Source: Alistipes sp.
Lineage (GTDB): Bacteria; Bacteroidota; Bacteroidia; Bacteroidales; Rikenellaceae
Direction of reading: 5' to 3'
Assembly: GCA_017474235.1 (NCBI GenBank)
Contig: JAFVIB010000004.1
Location: forward strand, 248,001-312,000
DNA length: 64,000 bases
Within the stretch, counting starts at the first letter, position 1, and each line of letters starts with the position of its first letter. Made by a program: the position numbers and the translations under genes. This document shows, in pieces, positions 54,410 to 61,177 of this stretch. The notes beneath the pieces are model-generated. The model ran no database searches and had not been told where the DNA came from. It was given only the letters and a program-made list of their open reading frames with translations.

Positions 54410-55441
54410 TTACTGCTTGTTAATCAGTTCTTTACAGATGTCGCCGACAAAGTTCGGACCGTTATACACATAACCCGTATATATCTGAACCAGCGTAGCT
54501 CCGGCATCAAGCATAGCCTTCGCATCGGCAGCGGTCATAATACCGCCGACACCAATTATCGGATATGTTCCGTTTGAGCGTTTATATACTCTGCGAACAA
54601 CCTCCACAGAGCGCGCTGTCAGCGGCTTGCCCGTAACTGCACCGGCACCAAAGCGTTTGAGCGTCTCGCTATCTGTTACAAGACCCGTATGGCGCGCTGT
54701 GCCGTTTGTTGCGACAATGCCGTCCAAAGGGGTATCGACCATAATGTCGGTCATCATATCAATATCCTCATTTGAAAGGTCGGGCGAAATCTTGAGCAGT
54801 ATCGGGCGATACTGATTTTGTCCGCGACGGAAGTCAAACAGAGGCTCCAAAATAGATATTATACTCTCTCTGGTGCGAGGAACATACTGCTTGAAAGAGG
54901 TGTTGTAGCTCACATTGACCGTAAAGTAATCTACATATTGGTAGAGATTGCGAAATACCCGCAGATAGTCGTGTGGAGCATCCTCGGGCGCAGTTGTCGA
55001 GTTCTTGCCTATGTTGCAACCAATAACAACACCCTTGTTGCCCTCGCGAATATTCGATATCACACGCTCAAAGCCTTGACTGCTCAGACCTACACGATTG
55101 ATAATCGCCTTGTCATCATCTAACCTGAAAACCCTCGGCTTGGGATTGCCCGCCTGCTGATTTGGAGTTACTGTGCCAATCTCTACAAAACCGAAACCAA
55201 GAGCCCCTAATTCGCTGATAATCTCTCCATTGCGGTCAAAACCGGCAGCCATGCCTATTGGGTTGCGGAAGTGAATGCCAAAGACCTCGCGCTCCAACTC
55301 CGGCGACTCTACGGTATATAGCTTTCGCATCAACCACTTTGCCCCGGGAACCTTGCCAAGCCAATGTAGCAGCACCACAGCAATATCGTGTGAACGCTCC
55401 GCACCGATAAGCGGAGATAAAAATGATAACACTCTAAACAT
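54410..55441 (-). CDS. pyrD: dihydroorotate dehydrogenase (class 2, quinone)
   Basis: FMN enzyme of pyrimidine synthesis; 343 residues. GIHFRNPIGMAAGFDRNGE, GFVEIGTVTPNQQAGNP, FRLDDDKAIINRVGL and VIGCNIGKN are the class 2 markers; the N-terminal amphipathic helices fit membrane association. The catalytic loop reads VNVSYNTS, where E. coli-like enzymes have NISSPNT; the motif proline is absent, an oddity to check by alignment. The -7 box lies so near the ATG that the transcript may be leaderless. Confidence 0.9.
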   Translation of the reverse strand: MFRVLSFLSPLIGAERSHDIAVVLLHWLGKVPGAKWLMRKLYTVESPELEREVFGIHFRNPIGMAAGFDRNGEIISELGALGFGFVEIGTVTPNQQAGNPKPRVFRLDDDKAIINRVGLSSQGFERVISNIREGNKGVVIGCNIGKNSTTAPEDAPHDYLRVFRNLYQYVDYFTVNVSYNTSFKQYVPRTRESIISILEPLFDFRRGQNQYRPILLKISPDLSNEDIDMMTDIMVDTPLDGIVATNGTARHTGLVTDSETLKRFGAGAVTGKPLTARSVEVVRRVYKRSNGTYPIIGVGGIMTAADAKAMLDAGATLVQIYTGYVYNGPNFVGDICKELINKQ

Positions 55442-55445
55442 ACCA

Positions 55446-55453
55446 CAAAGTTA
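55446..55453 (-). promoter_or_regulatory. -7 element (TAACTTTG) of pyrD-cinA
   Basis: The minus strand reads TAACTTTG, 4 bases before the pyrD ATG, so the transcription start would fall at or very near the A of the ATG. Confidence 0.5.
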
Positions 55454-55582
55454 CACTTTGCAATCCAAAAATCAAACTTTTTTGTCTAAAATAGAGTATA
55501 TCACCCGCCAATCCCCTCACTTTACCACCTGTATTGACTGCAAAGAGTGGTAAAATAATTTTGATTTTTTGAAATTGTAGAT

Positions 55583-55590
55583 TACCTTTG
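55583..55590 (+). promoter_or_regulatory. -7 element (TACCTTTG) of apt
   Basis: TACCTTTG, 21 bases upstream of the apt ATG. Confidence 0.6.
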
Positions 55591-55611
55591 TGGTGTAAAT
55601 GTCAGATAGTT

Positions 55612-56172
55612 ATGATCGAAACACTTAAATTCTACAAAAATTTCCCTAAAGAGGGAATTAACTTTATTGATATTATTCCATTTTTACAATCTCGCAAGGC
55701 ATTTGGCGAGGTTATAGAGGCTCTTAATAAGGCTACCACAGCTCCAAATGTGGCAGCTCCCGAGGCTCGCGCTTTCCTCTTCGCTGCACCCCTGCTTACA
55801 ACACCAGGAGCAGTCGAGAATATTATTCCTATGCGCAAAACCGGTAAACTCCCATTCAACGAGGGCGACCTTATCGAGGTAAAAATCGAGAAGGAGTACG
55901 GCTTCGACCGCCTCTACTATCGTCTGAGCGATATCGTTGCAGGTGTACCTACAGGCGACACCTTTGAGGTCACCATCCTCGATGATGTGCTTGCTACCGG
56001 AGGTACAGCCGAGGGTGTTGCCCGCTCCCTCGAACAGCTTACCGTTTATCGCGATGGCAAACCTTATAAGGTGAGAATCAAAGAGTTCGTTTTCCTCGTC
56101 GGCATCCCTGAAATCGGTGGTCGCGAGAGGTTGGAGAAGATTGCGCCGGTTACTGTACTAATGAACATATAG
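55612..56172 (+). CDS. apt: adenine phosphoribosyltransferase
   Basis: 186 residues from the ATG at 55612. The N-terminus ETLKFYKNFPKEGINFIDI corresponds to the APRT start (FPKxGIxFxDI), and the PRPP loop is VTILDDVLATGGTAEG. It salvages adenine to AMP. The middle is less typical: MRKTGKLPF is intact, but the usual E-x-R-G-F segment before it reads EARAFLFAAPLL. One base separates the stop codon from element A4. Confidence 0.88.
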   Translation: MIETLKFYKNFPKEGINFIDIIPFLQSRKAFGEVIEALNKATTAPNVAAPEARAFLFAAPLLTTPGAVENIIPMRKTGKLPFNEGDLIEVKIEKEYGFDRLYYRLSDIVAGVPTGDTFEVTILDDVLATGGTAEGVARSLEQLTVYRDGKPYKVRIKEFVFLVGIPEIGGRERLEKIAPVTVLMNI

Positions 56173-56363
56173 ATTTTGTTGTGATAGTGCGGCATTTGCG
56201 CTTATAAGAGCGCACCTGCTTCCGCTAATAAAAAAGTCCCAGCAATGGCTGTACGCTTCAGTACTATCCATCGCTGGGATTTTTCATCGAGCGTTGCATC
56301 TGCACTCTTCTAAGCACAAATGAGTGCAAAACAGTGACGGAGTACAAACTCTGACAACAAAAT
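56173..56363. repeat. family A element, copy A4, downstream of apt
   Basis: ATTTTGTTGT (56173-56182) can pair with ACAACAAAAT (56354-56363). Conserved motifs CTTCCGCTAATAAAAA (56219-56234) and CGAGCGTTG (56288-56296) flank an inner hairpin GTCCCAGC/GCTGGGAT whose loop (AATGGCTGTAC...) is nearly identical to that of A1. The inner right end is degenerate relative to A2. A GCATTTGCG-CTTATAAGAG-CGC insertion enlarges the left side. Confidence 0.75.
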
Positions 56364-56393
56364 AGGTGCAAGGAATGAGCGGAGTGAAATTCG

Positions 56394-56603
56394 ATTTCTG
56401 TTCTTTTCGGATTTAGGAAAACCATCGTAGATGGTACAAGAAAAAGATAGTCCTCTGAGGTCAAGTTTACTTGAAACCGAAAGATGGACTATCTTTTATT
56501 GTAATAGCTGTAAGGCTATCCTAAATCCGCAACGCATAGAAGAGAAACGCAGTTTCTCCGAAAGCTTTTTGCACGCCCTGCTTTTTCTCGAAAAAGCGGG
56601 CAG
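56394..56603 (+). repeat. family B cloverleaf-like element, copy B3
   Basis: Nearly identical to B1 over 210 bases (a one-base A-run difference and a few substitutions). Outer stem 56408-56418 with 56519-56529; first hairpin ACCATC-GTA-GATGGT at 56421-56435. In the third hairpin GCC-GCAA-GGC of B1 becomes GCT-GTAA-GGC, keeping a pairing (G-T) and a GNRA-type loop. It ends in the terminal GCTTTTT-CTCG-AAAAAGC hairpin just before the glycosyltransferase stop codon. Confidence 0.8.
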
Positions 56604-56616
56604 CTCTGCGTAGCTG

Positions 56617-57402
56617 CTATTTGCAGTCGGTGTTCTCCTCTATGATTGGTGACCAGAAGGCGATATGGCGTTTCTTGAACCAGCCGTGGCAGCCCATTGG
56701 TAGTTTGTTGTTGTGCATTTTATAGCATCTTTCGGGGCGGATATCAAACGAGAAGTCGAGGGCGCGCTCCAAGGTTGGGTAGTGAAAATCGGTAGGGACT
56801 AAGCTCCAGAACCAATCTTCATTATAGAGCATTCCGCTATGTTGTTTGAACTCCGCAATTGTATCGGCATAGGTGTCGCATCCCTTGATAAAGGTGGCAA
56901 CTTTGCGTAGTGACAGACCTCCATTGCCTACCTTATCGAAGTAGTCTTGGCGGAGAAGGCTGCCTTTGCGGCGGAAGAATTTTCTGCGCAGCCATAGGTA
57001 TTGTTTTACGATAGGCAGAGAGTATTTGCGTCGCATAGGCCACGGGGCTCCCACATAGTCATATCCTTCATCGCACCACTGCTCGAGTTCATCGCGGAAA
57101 ATCCACGCATCGGTCTGACAGATAAGGATATATTCGCAGTCGGCAAAGAGCTGATAGAAGCTCTTTGACATCATCATATTGTTATATCCGTCAATGCCTT
57201 TTGCTCCGAGCCAATCGTCAGACACGCGCACGACCTCTGCCTGTGGAGCAAGGGCTGTAATGGCGTCTATATTGAGTGTTTCAGGGGCAAGCAGCACCAT
57301 CGGATAGCGATTTAGCATCTCTGCATTATGGCAGAAAGAGCGTAAATCGCGTCCTTCGAGTGTTGATGTGTAGATTGGTACTACAACTTTAACTTTTGTC
57401 AT
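56617..57402 (-). CDS. DUF5672-family glycosyltransferase-like protein
   Basis: 261 residues, cytosolic. It begins VKVVVPIYTSTLEGRDL and has VLLAPETLNIDA, YILICQTDAWIFRDELEQWC (an acidic D-x-D-like position in QTDAW), YDYVGAPWPMR, GNGGLSLRK and NEDWFWSLV. These blocks are typical of the DUF5672 group found in glycan-synthesis loci with a GT-A-like fold. No other glycan genes adjoin it. The acceptor and donor are unknown. It precedes nothing on its 3' side but element B3. Confidence 0.82.
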   Translation of the reverse strand: MTKVKVVVPIYTSTLEGRDLRSFCHNAEMLNRYPMVLLAPETLNIDAITALAPQAEVVRVSDDWLGAKGIDGYNNMMMSKSFYQLFADCEYILICQTDAWIFRDELEQWCDEGYDYVGAPWPMRRKYSLPIVKQYLWLRRKFFRRKGSLLRQDYFDKVGNGGLSLRKVATFIKGCDTYADTIAEFKQHSGMLYNEDWFWSLVPTDFHYPTLERALDFSFDIRPERCYKMHNNKLPMGCHGWFKKRHIAFWSPIIEENTDCK

Positions 57403-57424
57403 ATCGGTAGTTCTTTGTTATTAC

Positions 57425-58189
57425 TTATTGTGCATTATAGTTATCTGCCATCTCCTTTATTCGGGCAGCGCGAGTAGCACTATCGGGGTGTGTCGAGAAC
57501 ATTTGGGCTACTTTGGATTGGGTAGTGCTGCCACCGGCAAGTTCAACGAGCTTGCAGAGGGCATTATACATCGCATACGGGCTATAACCATTTGCGATGC
57601 AGATATTAAAAGCCTCTTGGTCGGCGGCAAACTCCTGCTTCTGCGAGAACTGAGCCTCGCCGTATGCAGTAGCGATAGCGGCAAGTTGTGATGATGTCAA
57701 TCGCTCAAGAGTCGGGTTGATTGCACCGATAGCATCTTTAAGCGCAGCAGTTTGATATGCCTGCTTCATCATATTTTTTGTATCGGCATGTTTGAGGTGT
57801 CCAATCTCGTGACCGATAACGGCAAAAACCTCCTCGTCGGTCATTGCATCCATCAGACCCGAATATACGCGAATACTGCCGTCGCCACAGGCAAAGGCAT
57901 TAACCTGATCGGTCTGATAGACCTTAAAGTTGAGGGTAAGACCCTCTGCGCCTTTGATGTTGCTGACAAGACGATTCAGTCGCTGTGTATATTTTGATGA
58001 TGCCGGAGCGATAGCACTCTGTTGGTCTTGATAGACCATATATTCGCTACACATCTGAGCAACTTGTGCGTCAGTGATGGCAAAAGATGTGGCGAGGTTG
58101 CTGCCTGCGCTGATTAGCTTTTCTGTGTTGAGTGTTCCGCATCCACAGAGTAGTAGCGGAGCGATAATGGCGATGAGAAGTCGTTTCAT
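57425..58189 (-). CDS. M48-family zinc metallopeptidase lipoprotein
   Basis: 254 residues. The signal peptide ends with a lipobox (LLLCGCG). The zinc site is HEIGH near residue 128 with the third ligand in FAADQEAFNI; EVFAVIGHEIGHLKHAD and CGDGSIRVYSGLMDAMTDEE are typical of LoiP/YcaL-like periplasmic M48 proteases. It presumably works in envelope protein quality control. It starts 18 bases after the FAD enzyme gene ends and may be co-transcribed with it. Confidence 0.92.
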   Translation of the reverse strand: MKRLLIAIIAPLLLCGCGTLNTEKLISAGSNLATSFAITDAQVAQMCSEYMVYQDQQSAIAPASSKYTQRLNRLVSNIKGAEGLTLNFKVYQTDQVNAFACGDGSIRVYSGLMDAMTDEEVFAVIGHEIGHLKHADTKNMMKQAYQTAALKDAIGAINPTLERLTSSQLAAIATAYGEAQFSQKQEFAADQEAFNICIANGYSPYAMYNALCKLVELAGGSTTQSKVAQMFSTHPDSATRAARIKEMADNYNAQ

Positions 58190-58207
58190 ATAGTTATTTT
58201 ATAGAAC

Positions 58208-59761
58208 TTATCTTATATTATTTACAATCGCCTCGGCAATGCGCTCTCCGTCAAGAGCTGCCGAGATAATACCACCTGCATAACCGGCACCCTCTCCGGC
58301 AGGGTATAGTGCCTCAATTTCGGGATGCGCAAGGGTTTGACGGTCGCGTGGAATTCTGACAGGTGTCGATGTGCGCGACTCTACACCCACCACAACAGCC
58401 TCATTAGTCAGATAACCCCTCATTCTGCGGTCAAAGATGCGGATTGCCTCGCGTAATCTCGAACTTATAAACTCCGGCATCCAACAATCAAGTCTTGACG
58501 GAACAATGCCCGGAACATACGAGCAACTTGGGAGCGATGCCGAGCCTCTGCCGGCGACAAAGTCCGCCACGCGCTGTGCCGGAGCTGTCTGATTACCATT
58601 AGCTTCGGCGCGCGCCATAACCTCAAATTGTCGTTGGAACTCCAATCCTGCAAGCTCTCCATACTGCTCTGTCAGATGCGCAAAATCCTCGTGACGAATC
58701 TCTGTCACAAAGCCTGAGTTTGCAAATGGCGAGCCTCGATGAGATGGCGACATACCGTTTACAACACTCTCCGTCTGGTCCGTCATCGCCGGAACTATAA
58801 AACCACCCGGACACATACAGAACGAATATACACCTCTGCCTCCTACCTGCTGTACGAGCGAGTATGACGCTGCGGGGAGATACTCCATCTGCTCGGAGTT
58901 GTGATACTGTATAGAGTTGATAAGCCTCTGCGGATGCTCTATGCGCACGCCCATAGCAAACGGTTTTGCCTCTAATCGTACACCACTCTTGTCAAGCATC
59001 CTATATATATCGCGCGCAGAGTGACCTGTGGCAATGATTACAGCAGCACCCTCAACCCTCTGATCTCCAACCTCTACGCCCACGGCACGACCATCCTTGA
59101 TAGTGATGCCCGTTACTCGAGAGTTGAAGTGTATCTGACCGCCACACTCAACAATCTGACGACGAATGTCGGCTATAATTCGTGGCAGCCTGTCAGAGCC
59201 TATGTGGGGGTGTGCTTCATAGAGAATCTCCTCCGTAGCTCCGTGATATACAAGGCGTTGCAAGGCTCTGTTGTAGTCACCACGCTTCTTGGAACGGGTA
59301 AAGAGCTTGCCATCGGAAAATGTGCCTGCACCACCCTCGCCAAAGGCATAGTTGGAGTCGGGGTCTATAACACCTCCGCGCTGAATTTGTGCAATATCTT
59401 TTCCGCGTGCCGTAACATCCTTTCCGCGCTCAAAAATTATCGGCTTTTTACCCAACTCTATAAGCCTCAACGCAGCAAAAAGTCCGGCAGGACCTGCACC
59501 GATGATAATCACGGGGTCGGCATTCTCTATATTCGGATAGTCAAAATGAATAGGCTCGGGCATAGGCTCAAAGTCGAGAAAAGCCTCAAGTGTGAGATTG
59601 ACCTTCAACGCACCACGCCTTGCATCTACACTGCGCTTGACAATGCGCAATAGGGCAATGTCGCTCTGCTTTATACCCATCTGCCGCGCCACCGCAGCAG
59701 TGTAAAAACTACTGTCTGCCGCCTGCTTTGGAGTTAGTGTTAATGTAATCAACTGAGCCAT
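58208..59761 (-). CDS. FAD-dependent oxidoreductase (BaiN/RdsA-like, uncharacterised flavoprotein)
   Basis: 517 residues from the ATG at 59761; the longer frame upstream overlaps family C repeats. An N-terminal module of about 80 residues (LTPKQAADSSFYTAAVAR, VKRSVDARRG) precedes the dinucleotide-binding loop VIIIGAGPAGLFAALRLIE near residue 85. RTRSKKRGD-type and GEGGAGTFSDGKLFT segments, FCMCPGGFIVPA and YPAGEGAGYAGGI follow. This combination marks a widespread family annotated only as NAD(FAD)-utilising dehydrogenase. Substrate unknown. Confidence 0.87.
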   Translation of the reverse strand: MAQLITLTLTPKQAADSSFYTAAVARQMGIKQSDIALLRIVKRSVDARRGALKVNLTLEAFLDFEPMPEPIHFDYPNIENADPVIIIGAGPAGLFAALRLIELGKKPIIFERGKDVTARGKDIAQIQRGGVIDPDSNYAFGEGGAGTFSDGKLFTRSKKRGDYNRALQRLVYHGATEEILYEAHPHIGSDRLPRIIADIRRQIVECGGQIHFNSRVTGITIKDGRAVGVEVGDQRVEGAAVIIATGHSARDIYRMLDKSGVRLEAKPFAMGVRIEHPQRLINSIQYHNSEQMEYLPAASYSLVQQVGGRGVYSFCMCPGGFIVPAMTDQTESVVNGMSPSHRGSPFANSGFVTEIRHEDFAHLTEQYGELAGLEFQRQFEVMARAEANGNQTAPAQRVADFVAGRGSASLPSCSYVPGIVPSRLDCWMPEFISSRLREAIRIFDRRMRGYLTNEAVVVGVESRTSTPVRIPRDRQTLAHPEIEALYPAGEGAGYAGGIISAALDGERIAEAIVNNIR

Positions 59762-59778
59762 ATCCTGCCAATTTTGCA

Positions 59779-59786
59779 CAAAGATA
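59779..59786 (-). promoter_or_regulatory. -7 element (TATCTTTG) of the FAD oxidoreductase operon
   Basis: The minus strand reads TATCTTTG, 17 bases upstream of the ATG at 59761, which supports that start. Confidence 0.6.
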
Positions 59787-59843
59787 GTAAATTCTGCCAA
59801 ATCTCGCTCAGGTTGCGTAAAAATCAATGATAAATAGTTGCCT

Positions 59844-59962
59844 GATTGCACCGTACTCGAACGGCAGCAGCCGAGAGGAGACCGAGTAGAAGCAGTCAAT
59901 TGCAGATTGTTGGCAATGTCTGATGATGTCTGAAAACTTGTTTTCAAGGGCAATATCAGACA
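59844..59962 (+). repeat. family C structured repeat, copy C1
   Basis: GATTGCACCGTACTCGAACG (start of a 40-base block at 59844-59883 ending CCGAGAGGAGACC) is repeated in C2. A composite hairpin follows at 59917-59962: outer TGTCTGAT/ATCAGACA and inner TGAAAAC-TT-GTTTTCA. The inner stem is conserved between copies; the outer stem is not, yet stays paired. Confidence 0.7.
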
Positions 59963-59976
59963 GTTATTTTAGCGGA

Positions 59977-60109
59977 TGTATCTCATTTGTCGATTGCACC
60001 GTACTCGAACGGCGGCAGCAGCCGAGAGGTGACCAAACGATGCTGGCGCAACCGTAGGTTGGTGGAATTTGAGATACAGAGTCTGAAAACTCGTTTTCAA
60101 AGACTCTGT
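59977..60109 (+). repeat. family C structured repeat, copy C2
   Basis: Second copy of the 40-base block (59992-60034, three bases longer), a CAACC-GTA-GGTTG hairpin (60049-60061), and the composite hairpin ACAGAGTC-TGAAAAC-TC-GTTTTCA-AA-GACTCTGT (60076-60109). An additional stem TGTATCTCA/TGAGATACA (59977-59985 with 60070-60078) competes with that hairpin. The sequence to 60182 has no gene that I can support. Confidence 0.7.
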
Positions 60110-60200
60110 GGCGCAAATTACGCTAAATTGCGAGGCAATCGCCAGCAGAGAGAAGATAAGTCATCCGAGGCGCCACAAGCTGTCGAGTCCCTTTAGACGC

Positions 60201-60237
60201 AAAAAACGCGACACCTTCGTAGAAGACTGTCGCGTTT
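60201..60237 (-). terminator. terminator of tRNA-Leu
   Basis: On the minus strand AAACGCGAC/GTCGCGTTT forms a 9-bp stem (60204-60212 with 60229-60237) followed by T6. An inner CTTC-GTA-GAAG stem caps it. Confidence 0.8.
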
Positions 60238-60238
60238 G

Positions 60239-60320
60239 TGCGGATAAAGGGACTCGAACCCCCACGCCTCTCGGCATCAGATCCTAAGTCTGACGTGGCT
60301 ACCAATTACACCATATCCGC
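60239..60320 (-). tRNA. tRNA-Leu (anticodon UAG)
   Basis: 82 bases on the minus strand. The acceptor stem GCGGATA/TATCCGC ends in discriminator A and no CCA is encoded. The D-loop has GTAATTGGTAGCC, the anticodon arm TCAGA-CTTAGGA-TCTGA gives UAG at the 34-36 position, a long variable arm (class II) TGCCGAGAGGCGT is present and the T-arm is GGGGGTTCGAGTCCC. Transcribed from the box at 60333-60340. Confidence 0.96.
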
Positions 60321-60332
60321 AGGATTCGGGGA

Positions 60333-60340
60333 CAAAGGTA
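60333..60340 (-). promoter_or_regulatory. -7 element (TACCTTTG) of tRNA-Leu
   Basis: The minus strand reads TACCTTTG, 12 bases upstream of the mature tRNA 5' end. Confidence 0.65.
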
Positions 60341-60371
60341 TGTACTTTTTTGTAAATTATCAAATTTTTAT

Positions 60372-60379
60372 TACTTTTG
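60372..60379 (+). promoter_or_regulatory. -7 element (TACTTTTG) of the OM protein gene
   Basis: TACTTTTG lies 29 bases upstream of the ATG at 60409, divergent from the tRNA promoter. Confidence 0.5.
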
Positions 60380-60408
60380 TAATCAAAGTAGGACTAAATT
60401 TTACGATT

Positions 60409-61047
60409 ATGAGGTATAGATTTATGATTGTTGCGCTGTTTGTAGCTCTCTTTGTGGGGGTGCAGAGCGCAGAGGCGCAGGTGCGCAAGTGGGAGGCTGA
60501 AATTGGTGTCGGTGGTATCACTCCGACAAGCAAGCTGAACTTTGACAAAAACACTTTGGGTTGGAATGTACAGGCTGAGGTTCGCCGTAATTTCAGAACG
60601 CTGCCGATAGATCTCGGTCTGCGTGTAGATGGTAATGTTTTCAGCCGCAAATACGAGAAACTCGAAGACCTTACAAAGACACAGTTCTCGTCTATCAATG
60701 CCCTTGCCGTTGCAGACCTTAACCTGTTCAGAAAGAGCAAGGTACAGTTGTTTGTGGGCTGTGGTTTGGGTTATGGTTGGTTGTCAGTAGAGCCTATAAT
60801 TCTCAAAGATGTGAAGGAGGATTTTGAGAGCATTGCGGGAGCTATTGATACCTACAAGGAGGCTAAGGAGACCTCTGTGTTTACCTTTATGCCGCGTGTA
60901 GGTGTTGAGCTGTTCCACCATGTCAGAGCAACTCTCTACTACAAGGTTCACGCAAATAGCAAGGAGGAGATGAAGGAACTGGTCAAGGGTCAGGGTCACT
61001 TCGGATTGAGCCTCGGTTTTGTTATCGGCGGAGGTTTGAAGAAGTAG
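60409..61047 (+). CDS. outer-membrane beta-barrel protein
   Basis: 212 residues from the ATG at 60409 (an upstream in-frame run crosses the tRNA gene and is rejected). The signal peptide RFMIVALFVALFVGVQSAEA ends in an A-x-A site. The mature part consists of barrel strands with aromatic belts (VQLFVGCGLGYGWLSVEP, FMPRVGVELFHHVRATLYYK) and ends GLSLGFVIGGGLKK. Function unknown; it is monocistronic, bounded by a strong terminator. Confidence 0.8.
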   Translation: MRYRFMIVALFVALFVGVQSAEAQVRKWEAEIGVGGITPTSKLNFDKNTLGWNVQAEVRRNFRTLPIDLGLRVDGNVFSRKYEKLEDLTKTQFSSINALAVADLNLFRKSKVQLFVGCGLGYGWLSVEPIILKDVKEDFESIAGAIDTYKEAKETSVFTFMPRVGVELFHHVRATLYYKVHANSKEEMKELVKGQGHFGLSLGFVIGGGLKK

Positions 61048-61062
61048 TTATTTTCTTAAAGA

Positions 61063-61105
61063 AAATAGAGGCTGTTGAAATTTTTTCAATAGCCTCTATT
61101 TTTTT
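61063..61105 (+). terminator. strong intrinsic terminator upstream of murG
   Basis: AAATAGAGGCT-G-TTGAAA pairs with TTTCAA-T-AGCCTCTATTT (61063-61102), followed by T runs. It isolates murG-murC-ftsQ from the OM protein gene. Confidence 0.85.
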
Positions 61106-61140
61106 ATCTCTTTTTTTGTGGATGACAACTGAAAAATATG

Positions 61141-61148
61141 TATCTTTG
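61141..61148 (+). promoter_or_regulatory. -7 element (TATCTTTG) of murG-murC-ftsQ
   Basis: TATCTTTG, 29 bases upstream of the murG ATG. It gives the split-off half of the dcw cluster its own start. Confidence 0.6.
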
Positions 61149-61177
61149 TGGGTATATTCCTAAAAAGGACTTTTAAG

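Noticed and set aside
59918..59937. Hammerhead ribozyme core (CTGATGA ... GAAA) inside C1
   Set aside because: CTGATGA is followed after five bases by GAAA with no stem II hairpin between, and the surrounding pairing uses these bases in the composite hairpin. C2 lacks CTGATGA altogether.
59844..60034. CRISPR array from the duplicated 40-base block
   Set aside because: Only two copies, of unequal length, separated by about 108 bases; no cas genes.
60238..60408. N-terminal extension of the OM protein through the tRNA gene
   Set aside because: The tRNA occupies the opposite strand there and a proper signal peptide starts at 60409 with a -7 box at 60372.
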